Source: a bacterium (lineage in GTDB: Archaea; Thermoproteota; Nitrososphaeria; Nitrososphaerales; Gagatemarchaeaceae). Taken from it: a DNA stretch of 64,000 bases. The translations under genes were made by a program, and so were the position numbers. The DNA lies in NCBI GenBank assembly GCA_027310575.1, contig DAIDAO010000052.1:58318-122317 (forward strand), read 5' to 3'. Positions 1 through 10,480 of the stretch are shown piece by piece. Below the pieces are notes generated by a model that saw only the letters and a program-made list of their open reading frames with translations, did no database searches and had not been told where the DNA came from. Positions within the stretch are counted from its first letter, which is position 1, and each line of letters opens with the position of its first letter.

Positions 1-3000
1 ACCCCCATGGCGACGAGGTTGCTCCTGTGTATCCTTTCGAAGCTCTCGGCGATCACTGCCCTGACCCCGAGGAGCCTGGGAGCCTTTGCTGCCCAGTCCC
101 GCGAGCTCCCCGCCCCGTACTGCTTCCCGCCGAGGACTACGAGGGGGGTGCCCTCCGCCGCGTACTTCACGGCCGCGTCGTATATGCTCATGACAGCGCC
201 GTCGGGGAAGTGCGACGTGTAGCCGCCTTCTTTCCCCTTCGCCAGGGCGTTCCTGATCCTGATGTTGCTGAACCCGCCCCGGACCATCACCTCGTGGTTC
301 CCGCGCCTGCTCCCGTACGTCGACATGTGGAGGAGGTCGACCCCCCGCTCCTTCAGGTAGACGCCTGCCGGGCTGTCGACGGGTATGGTCCCGGCCGGGG
401 AGATGTGGTCGGTTGTGACCTTGTCCTCGAAGACCGCAAGGACCCTGGCCCCTCTGATGTCTGCCATCGCCGACGAGGAGAAGGACTTGTCGAACCACGG
501 GGGGTCCCTGATGTAAGTCGACGCGCCGTCCCAGTGGTACACCTCGTCGCTGAAGGAGGTGAGCTTCTCCCACCGCTCGTCCCCTTTCATTGCGTCGGCG
601 TACCGCCTCCCATAGAGGTCGGAGTTGAGGGATGACTGCACCGTGCGCTTGACCTCCTCTAACGACGGCCATAGGTCCTTCAGGTAGACCTGCTTCCCGT
701 CACTCCCCTTCCCGAGCGGGGTCGAGGCGAAGTCGAAGTCGATCCTCCCCGCGAGGGCGTAGGCTACGACGAGCATCGGAGACATGAGGAACGACCCCTT
801 GGCGAGCGGGTGAATCCTCCCGTCGAAGTTCCTGTTCCCCGAGAGGACCGCGACCGCATAGAGGTCCTTCTCCTTGATCGCCTTCTCGATGTCGGGGGCG
901 AGGGGCCCGCTGTTTCCGATGCAGTTGTGAACTGCCACTCCGCCCGCAATGAAGGCGTGGACGCCATCAACCGTCAGGTCGTAGACCTGCCTTCGACCCG
1001 CTGCACGTCTGTTGATGACTCTGAGCGACAGCGAAGGGAGTGTCATCGATTCCTTTTCCACACAGTAGTGCTTCGCGTTGGTCGCGACTTCCTCGTCTTC
1101 GAGGGGTGCGAACCAGTCTCTCACACCCATCTCCTTGAACAGCTCTACGGGGGACTGGAACCCAGCGCTTTCACGGTGGAGTGGCCGGAATTTCCTCCGT
1201 CCCCCTGATGGGAGTCTTGTGAACCTGTCGTGACCTTCAAGCAACGCGTAGTGGGGCGACACGACAGGAGGCAAGGAGACCTCGCTTTCATGACCAATCA
1301 GCGACACCTTGACGAGTTGCCTGACGCTAGAAAACGATAGCAGTGGTTGGTCCTGATGAAGCTTCACAATCTCAGCTGCCATCCAACTGCGCTGCTTGTC
1401 TATTCCTTGCACTAGGCGCCAATATACGGAGGCAGCGCTGGCGCGCAGGGCTTTGTCGATACAGTACCTGAAGCCGACTTGTTCAACAAACGAGAGGCCA
1501 TCAGCCAGCTCAAGCCTCACCTCGATCCGAGGGATGCCATCCACCGCAGGCGCGTATGATGATTCGCTTCGCCGGGTCGGGTAGTCATAGATGCGCGCGC
1601 CCTCGACCCTAACACCGCACCGCTTCAGAAGGCCGACTATCTCAGTCATCATCAGCCTTGTCTGCTGCAAGTGGGCGGGAATCGTGCTTTGGCTGAACCC
1701 AGGGGGAACGAGGGTCGACTCTGTCTCGCGCTCGCCCCAGCGATGTAGTGTGGGGGCGCGGCCGTCTGCTCCAAAGAGGCCGCCTAGGAACTCGCGCACC
1801 ACTGACATCGGGCAGTCAGGCTGGAGAACAAACCTGGGAATGGTGGGCGGCTGCCCAATGCGCCGGCCTACCTGAACGCCCGACAGCGAAACGATTGCCC
1901 TGGTCAGCGACGAGGGGAGGACGATGACCCACTTCCTCTCGTCGTAGCGGTTCGCGGCGGGGCGAAGCCCCGTGACGAGTTCGATATCATCCAGCACTGC
2001 CGCACGATCCATTGCCTGCCCGACGTGTATTCGCCCCTGTCCGAGTTCGCTGATCGAGCCATCGTTGAGAAGATGGCCGAGCAATCGTGAGAATGCCAAT
2101 GCTCGAGCGCGCGAAGTCGGAGAATCCATGGCAAAGGTCATGTCGCCCGCACGCAGCGCGTAGCCCACCTCGTCGCTGCGAGGGCTGTCAAGCGGCCCTT
2201 CTAGGGCCACGACCACCCGATCCTTGTCCAATTCGAGCTCGTCCGCCCGGACCCACCGGCCCTCCGAGCAGAAGATCTTGTGGTCAGGAGTGCAAACCAG
2301 CGTCCTTCCGTCCTGAAGGACGAGTTCAATACAATCACGCATTCCATTGTTCATGAGCTTGCTTTGCCGGGAGACCTTCAGTCTTCGGCTCGCCGTGGGG
2401 CCGAACACGAGGTCACCGCCATCCGGCTGCAATTCTTCTATGCGACGGGTAGTGCCGTCGGCCATCAGGACAGGAGTTCCCTCAGCGATGCAGGTCGTGC
2501 ATCCGTAGCCGACGAGGACGAACCCCAGCTTGGCGAGGTAGGGGAGGAGCCCTGAATTCTGAAGGTAGTCTGTGACCACGGTCGACCCAGGGGCGAGGCT
2601 GGGCTTGACCCAGGGCTTCACCGACAGTCCTGCCTCGACCGCCCTCTTCGCGATGAGGCCCGCCCCGACCATCACAGTGGGGTTGGATGTGTTGGTGCAG
2701 CTCGTTATCGCAGCTATGACAACGGAACCGTCTGAGAGGCCGGCGCCTGCAGGCCCCCTTTCGAGCAGAAGCTGACTCTGGGCTCCCGCCGAGGACAGGG
2801 GCGAGGTCTGCGTCCTCCTCCGGTCGAGGAGTGCCCGCGCGAACGACGGGACGGTGACGAGGGTGTGCCTCTCCTCAGGGTTTCTGGGGCCGGCGATCGA
2901 AGGTTCGATCAGGTCGAGCTTGATCTCTATCACTTCGGAGTACTTCGGCTCTATGTCAGAGATGAAGAAACCGAACCGCCTGGTGTACTTCGACACCATG

Positions 3001-3995
3001 TCGATCTGCGCCTTGGGCCTCGCCGTGCCTACAAGGTAGGCGAGGGTGGCGTCGTCGACCGGGAAGTAACCGGCGGTGGCGCCGTATTCGGGGGACATGT
3101 TGCCGATCGTCGCCCTGTCGGGGACGGAGAGCTGGCCGTATCCTTCTCCGAAGTATTCGACGAACTGCCCGACTACGTTCTTCTCCCTCAGCTTCTCGGT
3201 CACGGTCAGCACGAGGTCTGTCGGCGTGACCCCCTCCCTGAGGGTCCCGGTGAACTTCACGCCGAAGACCTTCGGGACCGGCATGTGATACGGCTCCCCG
3301 AGCATCACCGCCTCCGCTTCGATCCCCCCGACCCCCCAGCCGAGTACGCCGAGGCCGTTCACCATCGTCGTGTGCGAGTCCGTCCCCACCAGCGTGTCAG
3401 GGAAGACCTCGCCGTCCCTGGCCGAGACCACCTGCGACAGGTATTCGAGATTGAACTGGTGGCAGATCCCCTTCCCTGGCGGGAAGACGCGCATGTTCTT
3501 GAAAGACGACTGCGCCCACTTCAGAAGAGAATAGCGCTCGGAGTTCCTTTCGTACTCCTTCTCCAGGTTTATGGAGAAGGCCATGTCGTTCCCCCAGGCG
3601 TCCACCTGGATGGAATGATCGATCACGAGGTCGACGGGGACCCTGGAGTTGATCGAGCCGACGTCCAGCCCAGCCGCCTTCGCGGCGTCGCGCATAGCTG
3701 CGAGGTCGACGACGAGCGGGACGCCTGTGTAGTCCTGAAGGAGCACCCTCTGCGGCATGAAAGGGGTCTCAGAGTCGATGCTCTTCGGCCACTGCGCGAG
3801 AGCGTGCGCGGCTTCGAGCGCGCCATGGACCCGGCCGGAGTGGCGCGCTGCGTTCTCCAGAAGAATACGGATGGAGTACGGGAGTCTCTCGATGTCGTAT
3901 CCGAGGTCCCGCAGCTTCAAGATGTCGTACGCTGTTGCCTTCCCCGATGGCAGGACAACCTTCTCCCTTATCCGGTCAAGGCTCTCGAGAGGCAT
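1..3995 (-). CDS. acnA: Aconitate hydratase (AcnA-type), interrupted by an in-frame intein; 3' end runs off the window start
   Basis: Hand translation of the minus strand from ATG at 3995: MPLESLDRIREKVVLPSGKATAYDILKLRDLGYDIERLPYSIRILLENAARH...DTLVGTDSHTTMVNGLGVLGWGVGGIEAEAVMLG...AAITSCTNTSNPTVMVGAGL...GYGCTT[intein]CIGNSGPLAPDIEKAIKEKDLYAVAVLSGNRNFDGRIHP...TTDHISPAGTIP...YGAGSSRDWAAKAPRLLGVRAVIAESFERIHRSNLVAMG. Classic aconitase motifs. The frame is open to position 1, so it is absent from the ORF list. Confidence 0.95.
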   Translation of the reverse strand, partial: MPLESLDRIREKVVLPSGKATAYDILKLRDLGYDIERLPYSIRILLENAARHSGRVHGALEAAHALAQWPKSIDSETPFMPQRVLLQDYTGVPLVVDLAAMRDAAKAAGLDVGSINSRVPVDLVIDHSIQVDAWGNDMAFSINLEKEYERNSERYSLLKWAQSSFKNMRVFPPGKGICHQFNLEYLSQVVSARDGEVFPDTLVGTDSHTTMVNGLGVLGWGVGGIEAEAVMLGEPYHMPVPKVFGVKFTGTLREGVTPTDLVLTVTEKLREKNVVGQFVEYFGEGYGQLSVPDRATIGNMSPEYGATAGYFPVDDATLAYLVGTARPKAQIDMVSKYTRRFGFFISDIEPKYSEVIEIKLDLIEPSIAGPRNPEERHTLVTVPSFARALLDRRRTQTSPLSSAGAQSQLLLERGPAGAGLSDGSVVIAAITSCTNTSNPTVMVGAGLIAKRAVEAGLSVKPWVKPSLAPGSTVVTDYLQNSGLLPYLAKLGFVLVGYGCTTCIAEGTPVLMADGTTRRIEELQPDGGDLVFGPTASRRLKVSRQSKLMNNGMRDCIELVLQDGRTLVCTPDHKIFCSEGRWVRADELELDKDRVVVALEGPLDSPRSDEVGYALRAGDMTFAMDSPTSRARALAFSRLLGHLLNDGSISELGQGRIHVGQAMDRAAVLDDIELVTGLRPAANRYDERKWVIVLPSSLTRAIVSLSGVQVGRRIGQPPTIPRFVLQPDCPMSVVREFLGGLFGADGRAPTLHRWGERETESTLVPPGFSQSTIPAHLQQTRLMMTEIVGLLKRCGVRVEGARIYDYPTRRSESSYAPAVDGIPRIEVRLELADGLSFVEQVGFRYCIDKALRASAASVYWRLVQGIDKQRSWMAAEIVKLHQDQPLLSFSSVRQLVKVSLIGHESEVSLPPVVSPHYALLEGHDRFTRLPSGGRRKFRPLHRESAGFQSPVELFKEMGVRDWFAPLEDEEVATNAKHYCVEKESMTLPSLSLRVINRRAAGRRQVYDLTVDGVHAFIAGGVAVHNCIGNSGPLAPDIEKAIKEKDLYAVAVLSGNRNFDGRIHPLAKGSFLMSPMLVVAYALAGRIDFDFASTPLGKGSDGKQVYLKDLWPSLEEVKRTVQSSLNSDLYGRRYADAMKGDERWEKLTSFSDEVYHWDGASTYIRDPPWFDKSFSSSAMADIRGARVLAVFEDKVTTDHISPAGTIPVDSPAGVYLKERGVDLLHMSTYGSRRGNHEVMVRGGFSNIRIRNALAKGKEGGYTSHFPDGAVMSIYDAAVKYAAEGTPLVVLGGKQYGAGSSRDWAAKAPRLLGVRAVIAESFERIHRSNLVAMG
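924..2492 (-). mobile_element. Intein (523 aa) with LAGLIDADG-type homing endonuclease motifs, inserted in aconitase
   Basis: Starts Cys1 (CIAEGTPVLMADGTTRRIEELQ, block A). Contains TPDH (CIELVLQDGRTLVCTPDHKIFC, block B), LAGLIDADG-like motifs LLGHLLNDGS and FLGGLFGADG, and block F/G RQVYDLTVDGVHAFIAGGVAVHN followed by Cys+1 (CIGNSG). In frame with both aconitase exteins. Confidence 0.96.
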
Positions 3996-4142
3996 TCCGA
4001 CCGTCCTGGAGCGCGCCGATTTTGCCGCTATTTGAATGAGTCCCCTACACGTGCCATCTTGGGTCGATGTGCAGTGCCACGGACGGAAAGGAAGATGGCC
4101 AGGCAGCTGGTCGCAGCCTCGCGGCTGCGGTAGCCCGGGCGT

Positions 4143-5675
4143 CTAGTCAGGCTCGGAGCCGAAGCGTGGTGGCCTCGCAACGTTCGCTGCCACCCTGGAA
4201 CCCCTCAGCAGGGACGGGATGATCGCCGCGGTGTTGATTGCAGCGAGGACCAGGAACACCTTGTCGATGGCGCCTGAGAAGACGGTCGCGTCTGTGTTCA
4301 ACGCCGTCTGGCTCCCCTCCGACGAGATGATGTGGGTTATCAGACTGTAGGGCAGGTAGAAGGTGAGGACCAGTATGACGATGTTGAAGCTGAGGACGAA
4401 ACCGATATTGAAGAATGTCGACCGGACCCCCGACGCCACCCCCCTGCGGTGGGCGGGGACCGACCCCATCACTGAGCTCATGTTAGGCGACACGAAGAGG
4501 CCCATCCCTGCCCCGCCGAGGAGAAGGTAGGCCACCAGCCTCTCGTAGGGGGTGTCCGGCGTCAGCGTCGACATCACGAGAAGAGTAGCACTGACCACCG
4601 CCAGCCCGGCCGTGGCGAACAGGCGCGTCCCGTACCTGTCGGAGAGCCGCCCGCTGAGCGGCCCCACCAAGAGGAGGGTGATGTCGAACGGGACTATGGC
4701 GATCCCGGCCTGGAGGGGGCTCAGTCCTTTCACCAGCTGGAGGTAGAGGCTGATCAGGAGGATGAAGGCCCCCCACGCCATAGCGTTGATGAGCTGAGCA
4801 AGGACCGCCCCCGTATATTCGCGGATGCGGAGGAGGCTGAGGTCGAGCAGCGGGTCGCGGCGCCGCCTCTCGACGCGGACGAAACCGACGAGGCTCGCCG
4901 ACGAGAGGATGACGAAGACGGCGATTACGCCTGACTGCTCCATGCCGTATGCTGCAAAGGTCAGCGATAGGAGGAGAAACGTGATGAACGACGAGAAGGT
5001 GACGAAGCCCGGCCAGTCCATGGAGGCGGTCTTCTCCGGCTGGCTCTGCTCATGGAGCCTGGCGCGGGCCCAGAGCGTCCCGAACACCCCCACCGGGATG
5101 TTGACGTAGAAGAGGTAGCGCCAGTCGAAGAATGCGAGGATGAGCCCGCTCAGAGTCAGCCCGAACATCGAGCCCGCCCTGAAGGCTACCGAGTTGATGC
5201 CCAGCGCGTTCCCGAGCTCACCGTGGGGGAAGGCGTCAGTGATTATCGCTGCGCTGTTGGAGAAGAGCGCGGCTGACCCGAGCCCCTGGAATATCCTCGC
5301 GGCTATGAAGAAGTCAGGGGACGGCGACAGCGACGTCAGGAGCGAGCCTGCGGTGAATATTCCGAAGCCTATGTTGTAGATCTTCACCCTGCCGTACATG
5401 TCGCTGACCCGGCCGAGGAAGAGGAGGGCGACCGTGCTCCCGATGATGTAGGCCTGGGTGAACCAGATGGCCTGTTCCGCGTCTGCGCTCAGAGATGCGG
5501 CCACGGTGGGGAGCCCGATGACCACGACCCTGCTGTCTATCCCAGACATGAGGACGCCGACAGTGGTGACCGTGAGGACCGTCCACTTGTACTGCAATTC
5601 GCTCTGACGCTCTTGGAAGTAGGACCCGCGCCGACGTTGCCATGTTAAGGCTTGCCTCAGGCGGACAAGATTCAA
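4143..5675 (-). CDS. MFS transporter, DHA2-like drug:H+ antiporter family
   Basis: 510-aa ORF with many TM segments; [69 protein letters not shown]. Confidence 0.85.
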   Translation of the reverse strand: MNLVRLRQALTWQRRRGSYFQERQSELQYKWTVLTVTTVGVLMSGIDSRVVVIGLPTVAASLSADAEQAIWFTQAYIIGSTVALLFLGRVSDMYGRVKIYNIGFGIFTAGSLLTSLSPSPDFFIAARIFQGLGSAALFSNSAAIITDAFPHGELGNALGINSVAFRAGSMFGLTLSGLILAFFDWRYLFYVNIPVGVFGTLWARARLHEQSQPEKTASMDWPGFVTFSSFITFLLLSLTFAAYGMEQSGVIAVFVILSSASLVGFVRVERRRRDPLLDLSLLRIREYTGAVLAQLINAMAWGAFILLISLYLQLVKGLSPLQAGIAIVPFDITLLLVGPLSGRLSDRYGTRLFATAGLAVVSATLLVMSTLTPDTPYERLVAYLLLGGAGMGLFVSPNMSSVMGSVPAHRRGVASGVRSTFFNIGFVLSFNIVILVLTFYLPYSLITHIISSEGSQTALNTDATVFSGAIDKVFLVLAAINTAAIIPSLLRGSRVAANVARPPRFGSEPD

Positions 5676-5703
5676 TTACGGGAGGACGAGTTCGGCTGAG
5701 AAG

Positions 5704-7731
5704 TTGCAGCAGAAGAGACCCAACAGGCTGGCCAGCGAGAAGAGCCCCTACCTCCTGGAGCATGCGACGAACCCGGTCGACTGGTACCCCTGGGGGAAGG
5801 AAGCGTTCGGGAAGGCCAAGAACGACGGCAAACCGATCTTCCTCAGCATTGGATATTCGACCTGCCACTGGTGCCATAACATGCGTAAGGAGTCGTTCGA
5901 GGACGAGAAGACGGCCGCCTTCATCAACAAGAACTTCATCCCGATCAAGGTGGACAGGGAAGAGAGGCCGGAGGTCGACGCGTACTACATGGCTGCGGTC
6001 CAGACCATGACGGGCGGGGGCGGGTGGCCCCTCAGCGTGTTTCTGACCCCCGACCTGAAACCGTTCTACGGAGGGACGTACTTCCCCCCTGAGCCCAGGT
6101 ACGGGATGCCGAGCTTCATGCAGGTCCTGGAGTTCGTCGCGAACCTATGGAAGGAGAAGCGGGACGAAGTGAAATCGAACTCGGAGCAGGTCCTGCGGTC
6201 CATATCTCCCGAGGCAGGCAGGGCGAACGCAGAGCTGTCGGGCTCTGTGCTGGACGAGGCGTATGCCGCGCTGGTCGCATCCTTCGACGGAGAGCACGGC
6301 GGATTTGGACGCGCCCCGAAGTTCCCGCTCCCGGGTACGCTGTCCTTCTTGCTGCGATACCACTTCCGGACGGGGAATGAGCTCGCCCTCAGGGCAGTGG
6401 TGAAGACGCTGGACGAGATGATGTCCGGGGGGATCAGGGACCATGTGGGAGGGGGCTTCCACAGGTACTCGACAGACAGGGTCTGGCTGATACCTCACTT
6501 CGAGAAGATGCTCTATGACAACGCCCTCCTCGCGAAGGTCTACGCCGAAGCGTACCAGCTCACAGGAAAAGCGGAATACGCACAGGTGGTACGGGAGACC
6601 ATCGGCTGGATCACGGGCGAGATGAAGGACGAGCATGGAGGGTTCTATTCTGCCCAGGACGCAGACACGCCCCAGGGCGAGGGGACGTACTACACATGGA
6701 CTCCGGAAGAGCTCGAAGCGGCGCTGGGGCCTGAAGACGCGAGGGACTTCTGCAGGCGCTACGGGGTCACGAGGAACGGGAACTTCGAAGGCAGGACGAA
6801 GCTCCACATCGAGCCGGGCCCAGAGCTGGCAGGAGGCGAGCTGGAGAGGCTCGCGGGGTCGAAGCGGGCGCTATACGGAGAGCGGGTCAAGCGCCCCAGG
6901 CCAGCGACAGACACGAAGATCATGACTTCGTGGAACGGCCTCGCGATCTCAGCTCTAGCGATCGCGAGCGGAGCCCTCGGTGACGATGGGCTGCGGGCGA
7001 GCGCCAGCGCAGCCGCAGAGTTCGTCCTGAAGACGAACGCCAAGGACGGCCGCCTCCTGAGGAGGTACGCCGGCGGGGAAGCTGCGCTCGACGGGACGCT
7101 CGAAGACTACGCCTTTTTCGTGCAGGGGCTGCTGGATCTGTTCGAAGCGACGTCAGAGCCCCGCTGGCTGGGGGAGGCGGTCAGGCTCACCGGGCTGATG
7201 ATTGCGGAGTTCGAAGACAGCGCCGGAGGGGGGTTCTATCTGACCCGGTCCTCGGAGATCGCGAGGCTGAAGGAGAGCTACGACGGTCCCACCCCGTCGG
7301 GGAACTCAGTGGCCGCCCTGAACCTGGTCCGCCTCGCGGAGCTCACAGGGGACGAGGCGTACCGGAAGGCAGCCGACAGGGCGCTGAGGTCCTTCGCTGG
7401 GGACATAGAAAGCAACCCGACGGGGCACACCGTCATGCTGGACGCGGTGGGTCTCCTGCTGAGCGGGATGAAGGAGGTGGTGGTCACCGGCCCGACCGAG
7501 AAGGCCACCGCGGAGATGAAGGCGGAGGCGCTCAGGGGCTTCGTGCCGGACAGGGTCGTCATCGTTGCGACCGGGGGCACGTTTGGAGCGCTCTCGGACA
7601 TGAGCACGCTGCTTGAAGGGAGAAAGCCCGGCCCGAAGGCGAAGGCCTACGTCTGCAGGAACTTCACGTGCAAGCTCCCAGCTGACAGCGTCAGAGCCCT
7701 CAGAGAGCAGCTGGCCGACGGCAAGGGTTAG
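5704..7731 (+). CDS. Thioredoxin-domain protein, DUF255/YyaL (SSP411-like) family
   Basis: 675 aa; [80 protein letters not shown]. Confidence 0.93.
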   Translation: MQQKRPNRLASEKSPYLLEHATNPVDWYPWGKEAFGKAKNDGKPIFLSIGYSTCHWCHNMRKESFEDEKTAAFINKNFIPIKVDREERPEVDAYYMAAVQTMTGGGGWPLSVFLTPDLKPFYGGTYFPPEPRYGMPSFMQVLEFVANLWKEKRDEVKSNSEQVLRSISPEAGRANAELSGSVLDEAYAALVASFDGEHGGFGRAPKFPLPGTLSFLLRYHFRTGNELALRAVVKTLDEMMSGGIRDHVGGGFHRYSTDRVWLIPHFEKMLYDNALLAKVYAEAYQLTGKAEYAQVVRETIGWITGEMKDEHGGFYSAQDADTPQGEGTYYTWTPEELEAALGPEDARDFCRRYGVTRNGNFEGRTKLHIEPGPELAGGELERLAGSKRALYGERVKRPRPATDTKIMTSWNGLAISALAIASGALGDDGLRASASAAAEFVLKTNAKDGRLLRRYAGGEAALDGTLEDYAFFVQGLLDLFEATSEPRWLGEAVRLTGLMIAEFEDSAGGGFYLTRSSEIARLKESYDGPTPSGNSVAALNLVRLAELTGDEAYRKAADRALRSFAGDIESNPTGHTVMLDAVGLLLSGMKEVVVTGPTEKATAEMKAEALRGFVPDRVVIVATGGTFGALSDMSTLLEGRKPGPKAKAYVCRNFTCKLPADSVRALREQLADGKG

Positions 7732-7765
7732 CGTTTTAACGCCCTTCGGACGGCGGGAGACTGTC

Positions 7766-8068
7766 ATGGGAGTCTGGGAGATACGCGGGCTATTCGGGAA
7801 CGAGTATGCCATGGAGCAGGCGGTGGAGGAGCTCAAGAAGCACAAGGGGTTCGAATGGGAAGTCCTGGACAGGAGGAACCTCTCCGTGAGGTTCGGCAGG
7901 AGGGACCGCGAGACGGAAGAGGTGGTGAAGAGGACGTTCGAGATGTACCATGGGTTCACCGAGCACGAGGGCCCGCTGGGGGAGTTCGACAGGCAGCGGC
8001 AGCAGGAGAAGGAAAAGAAGAGCAAGAAGGACGAAGAGAAGAGGCGGCGCGAGAGCAGAGGCCGCTGA
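7766..8068 (+). CDS. Hypothetical protein, highly charged C-terminus
   Basis: 100 aa starting MGVWEIRGLFGNEYAMEQAVEELKKHKG; TTTTAA box at 7734-7739 upstream of the ATG. Confidence 0.6.
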   Translation: MGVWEIRGLFGNEYAMEQAVEELKKHKGFEWEVLDRRNLSVRFGRRDRETEEVVKRTFEMYHGFTEHEGPLGEFDRQRQQEKEKKSKKDEEKRRRESRGR

Positions 8069-8074
8069 TACGGG

Positions 8075-8965
8075 CTAGGCAGCGGGCACGGTCACTATCA
8101 CGACGCAGGGGGACCTCTTGACCACCTCGTATTCATCCCTGGTAAGGAAGCTGTAGAACCCGGTCTCGCGGTTGCTGAACATCACCAGGACGTCGATCTG
8201 CTTGTCCCGGATGAATTGGGCGACGTCGTTCCCGACTTCGCGCACAGGGAGGATCTTCGGGCTGATCAGCCTCCCGAGGGTCTTGATCGCGAAGCTGGTG
8301 AAGGTGGAGAAGTCCCTCTCCTCCTTCCTCAGCGGGAGTGCCAACTCGACCGCGTCGAGCGGCACCGTGGGAGGGAGAGAGAAGACCTTCGCAGCGACTA
8401 TCTCCACGTCGGCCACCGAGGCTGACGAAGTGAGGGCTGCGGCAATGATGAAGGGGTCTGGGTGCTGCTCCTTGAGGACGGGGACCAGGATCCTCTTCGG
8501 GTTCTTCGGGATCTCGACGCCGGCCTGGGGGGTCTCGACGAGCACGACGCGCGAGGGGCAGATGCGGCTGACGTGGTCCGATACGCGCCCGAAGAGCTCG
8601 CGGAAGAGCGGCTCCCTGTGGGCGCTCATCACCACTGCCTGCGCCTTCTTCTCTCGTACGGTCTGGACGATTGCCCCGGCTATCTCCTCCACCCCGGGCG
8701 GCTGAGAGGACGGGCGGACCTCTACGAACTCGTACCTCACCGACAGGGACTTCGCGAGCTGGTCGATGTCCTCCTTGAGCTTCCTTTCGAAGGCGTGGTC
8801 TTCTTCCCCTTCAAGGACGTGCGTCACGTAGACCGTGGACCCCGAATACTCGGCGATGTAGAAGGCGATGTAGACTGCGTTCCACTCCCTCGGCTGGTAG
8901 GCCATAGGGAGGACGAGGGGGGCGTCGCTCCACGACCACTCGACCTCAGCCCTGCTGTCACGCAT
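8075..8965 (-). CDS. Tandem universal stress protein (two UspA-like domains)
   Basis: Start chosen at MRDSRAEVEW, overlapping the end of the upstream APC gene; RILVPVLKEQHPDPFIIAAAL, AQAVVMSAHREPLFRELFGRVSDHVSRICPSRVVLVE. Confidence 0.7.
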   Translation of the reverse strand: MRDSRAEVEWSWSDAPLVLPMAYQPREWNAVYIAFYIAEYSGSTVYVTHVLEGEEDHAFERKLKEDIDQLAKSLSVRYEFVEVRPSSQPPGVEEIAGAIVQTVREKKAQAVVMSAHREPLFRELFGRVSDHVSRICPSRVVLVETPQAGVEIPKNPKRILVPVLKEQHPDPFIIAAALTSSASVADVEIVAAKVFSLPPTVPLDAVELALPLRKEERDFSTFTSFAIKTLGRLISPKILPVREVGNDVAQFIRDKQIDVLVMFSNRETGFYSFLTRDEYEVVKRSPCVVIVTVPAA

Positions 8966-10406
8966 CAGGCGTTCTCCCTCTCTTCCATTTCTGATAGATA
9001 AGGTATCCAGCGATGCCGATCGCGAACCAGACGGCCCCTGCGACACGGCCACCCGGGTTGTTGAGGACGAGTATGGACCAGATGACAGCGGTGAACGCGA
9101 GGCCGATGAAGGGGATTATCGGGACCTGGTATGGCCTGCCTCCGCGATGCACCGTGACGTTGAGGGGCATCTTCCACCCCTCCGAGGAGGGATCCTTGAA
9201 CCGAAGGACGATGGCCGCGGCGTTGACGTAGAAGTACGCGATGAGCGCGCCGAAGTTGTAGACGGAAGCTATCAGGGGGATGATCTCGAAAGTGGACAGC
9301 TCCACCCCCAGCGCCAGGAGGAGGGAAGCCACAGCGACGAACACGAGCAGGGTGAGGTAGGGGGTCCTGAATCTGGCGCTTATCCTGTTGAAACTCTTGG
9401 GGAGGAGCCCGAGCCTGCTCATGGAGAAGGTCACCCTCGAGACTCCGATTATCCCTGTGTTGGTCGAGACGTAGTTGACCAGGGTCCCCATTATCGCCAC
9501 CCAGATGGCGAAGAAGGGTCCGATGACGGGCATGTACTTCGCAAGCGTGTAGGCTGGGGACGACGGGTCCCCTGCGACCGCGGCAGGGGCCAGCGTGACC
9601 GCCAGGATCGAGAAGGTCACGGCGACCGCGACCACGGCGAATATCGCCGCCTTCGTGGCACGAGGGATCACCCTGGCAGGGGCTTTCGTCTCTTCGGCCG
9701 CCTGAGATATCGACTCGATGCCGATGTAGGACACTGTCGCGAGGGAGAGGGCCAGCACGAAGGTCGACGGGTTCGCGTTTAGGCCGTAGTTGCCGGACTC
9801 CAGCGCGGCCGGGATTCCCGACACCCAAGCCGCGAGCGCGCCGGACGTTATGATCGAGGGGAGCCCGAAGACGAGGAACAGCGCGACTGTGACCAGGTCG
9901 ATCGCGACTATGAACTCGTTGAGCTTCGACGAGTACCTGATCCCGATGAGGTTCAGCACAAGGAGAAGGAGGACAAGCGCGATCGCGACTTCGGCGTAGT
10001 AGGGCGCCTGTGTCAGTATCAGGCCGGTGAAGGCCGGGGCGGCCGCCACCTGCAGATACCCGACCGTTGCGAGGGCGAACAGCGCTATGTCCACCGTGTA
10101 GCTGAGCATCAGGCCCCAGCCTGCGATGAAACCGTGCAGCGGGCCGAAGGCCTTCAGGGAGAAGTACTGGCCCCCTCCTGCGACTGGATATCGGGTCGCG
10201 AGCTCGGCGTAGCAGAGCCCGGTGCTCACGTACACCACGGCAGCGATCGCGAACGCGAGGGGGGACAGCACCCCAGCGAACAGGATGATTACACCGAGGA
10301 TGAGGTAGATGTCAGCGCCGACGTCGGCGTACCCCATCGAGAAGGAGCCCCATGTCCCGACCTCCCTCTTCAGCTCGTGCGAATTCTCCTCTGGGGCCTG
10401 AGACAA
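8958..10406 (-). CDS. APC-superfamily amino acid permease
   Basis: 482 aa; GVLSPLAFAIAAVVYVSTGLCYAELATRYPVAGGGQYFSLKAFG, SYIGIESISQAAEETKAPARVIPRA. Confidence 0.88.
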   Translation of the reverse strand: MSQAPEENSHELKREVGTWGSFSMGYADVGADIYLILGVIILFAGVLSPLAFAIAAVVYVSTGLCYAELATRYPVAGGGQYFSLKAFGPLHGFIAGWGLMLSYTVDIALFALATVGYLQVAAAPAFTGLILTQAPYYAEVAIALVLLLLVLNLIGIRYSSKLNEFIVAIDLVTVALFLVFGLPSIITSGALAAWVSGIPAALESGNYGLNANPSTFVLALSLATVSYIGIESISQAAEETKAPARVIPRATKAAIFAVVAVAVTFSILAVTLAPAAVAGDPSSPAYTLAKYMPVIGPFFAIWVAIMGTLVNYVSTNTGIIGVSRVTFSMSRLGLLPKSFNRISARFRTPYLTLLVFVAVASLLLALGVELSTFEIIPLIASVYNFGALIAYFYVNAAAIVLRFKDPSSEGWKMPLNVTVHRGGRPYQVPIIPFIGLAFTAVIWSILVLNNPGGRVAGAVWFAIGIAGYLIYQKWKRGRTPDA

Positions 10407-10480
10407 ACATCATAGCACGCTCCTATGGAATTCCGGCCCGTTTCAACCGGCCATTTAATGGTTCCCACAGATAAATAGCG

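Noticed and set aside
924-2492. Initial idea that the ORF gap at 1-4000 reflected a pseudogene or non-coding region
   Set aside because: The minus frame is fully open; the gap arises because the aconitase ORF has no stop within the window.
2865-4133. 422-aa plus-strand ORF
   Set aside because: Antisense shadow of the aconitase N-extein; Arg/Val/Asp-rich composition typical of spurious ORFs in GC-rich DNA.
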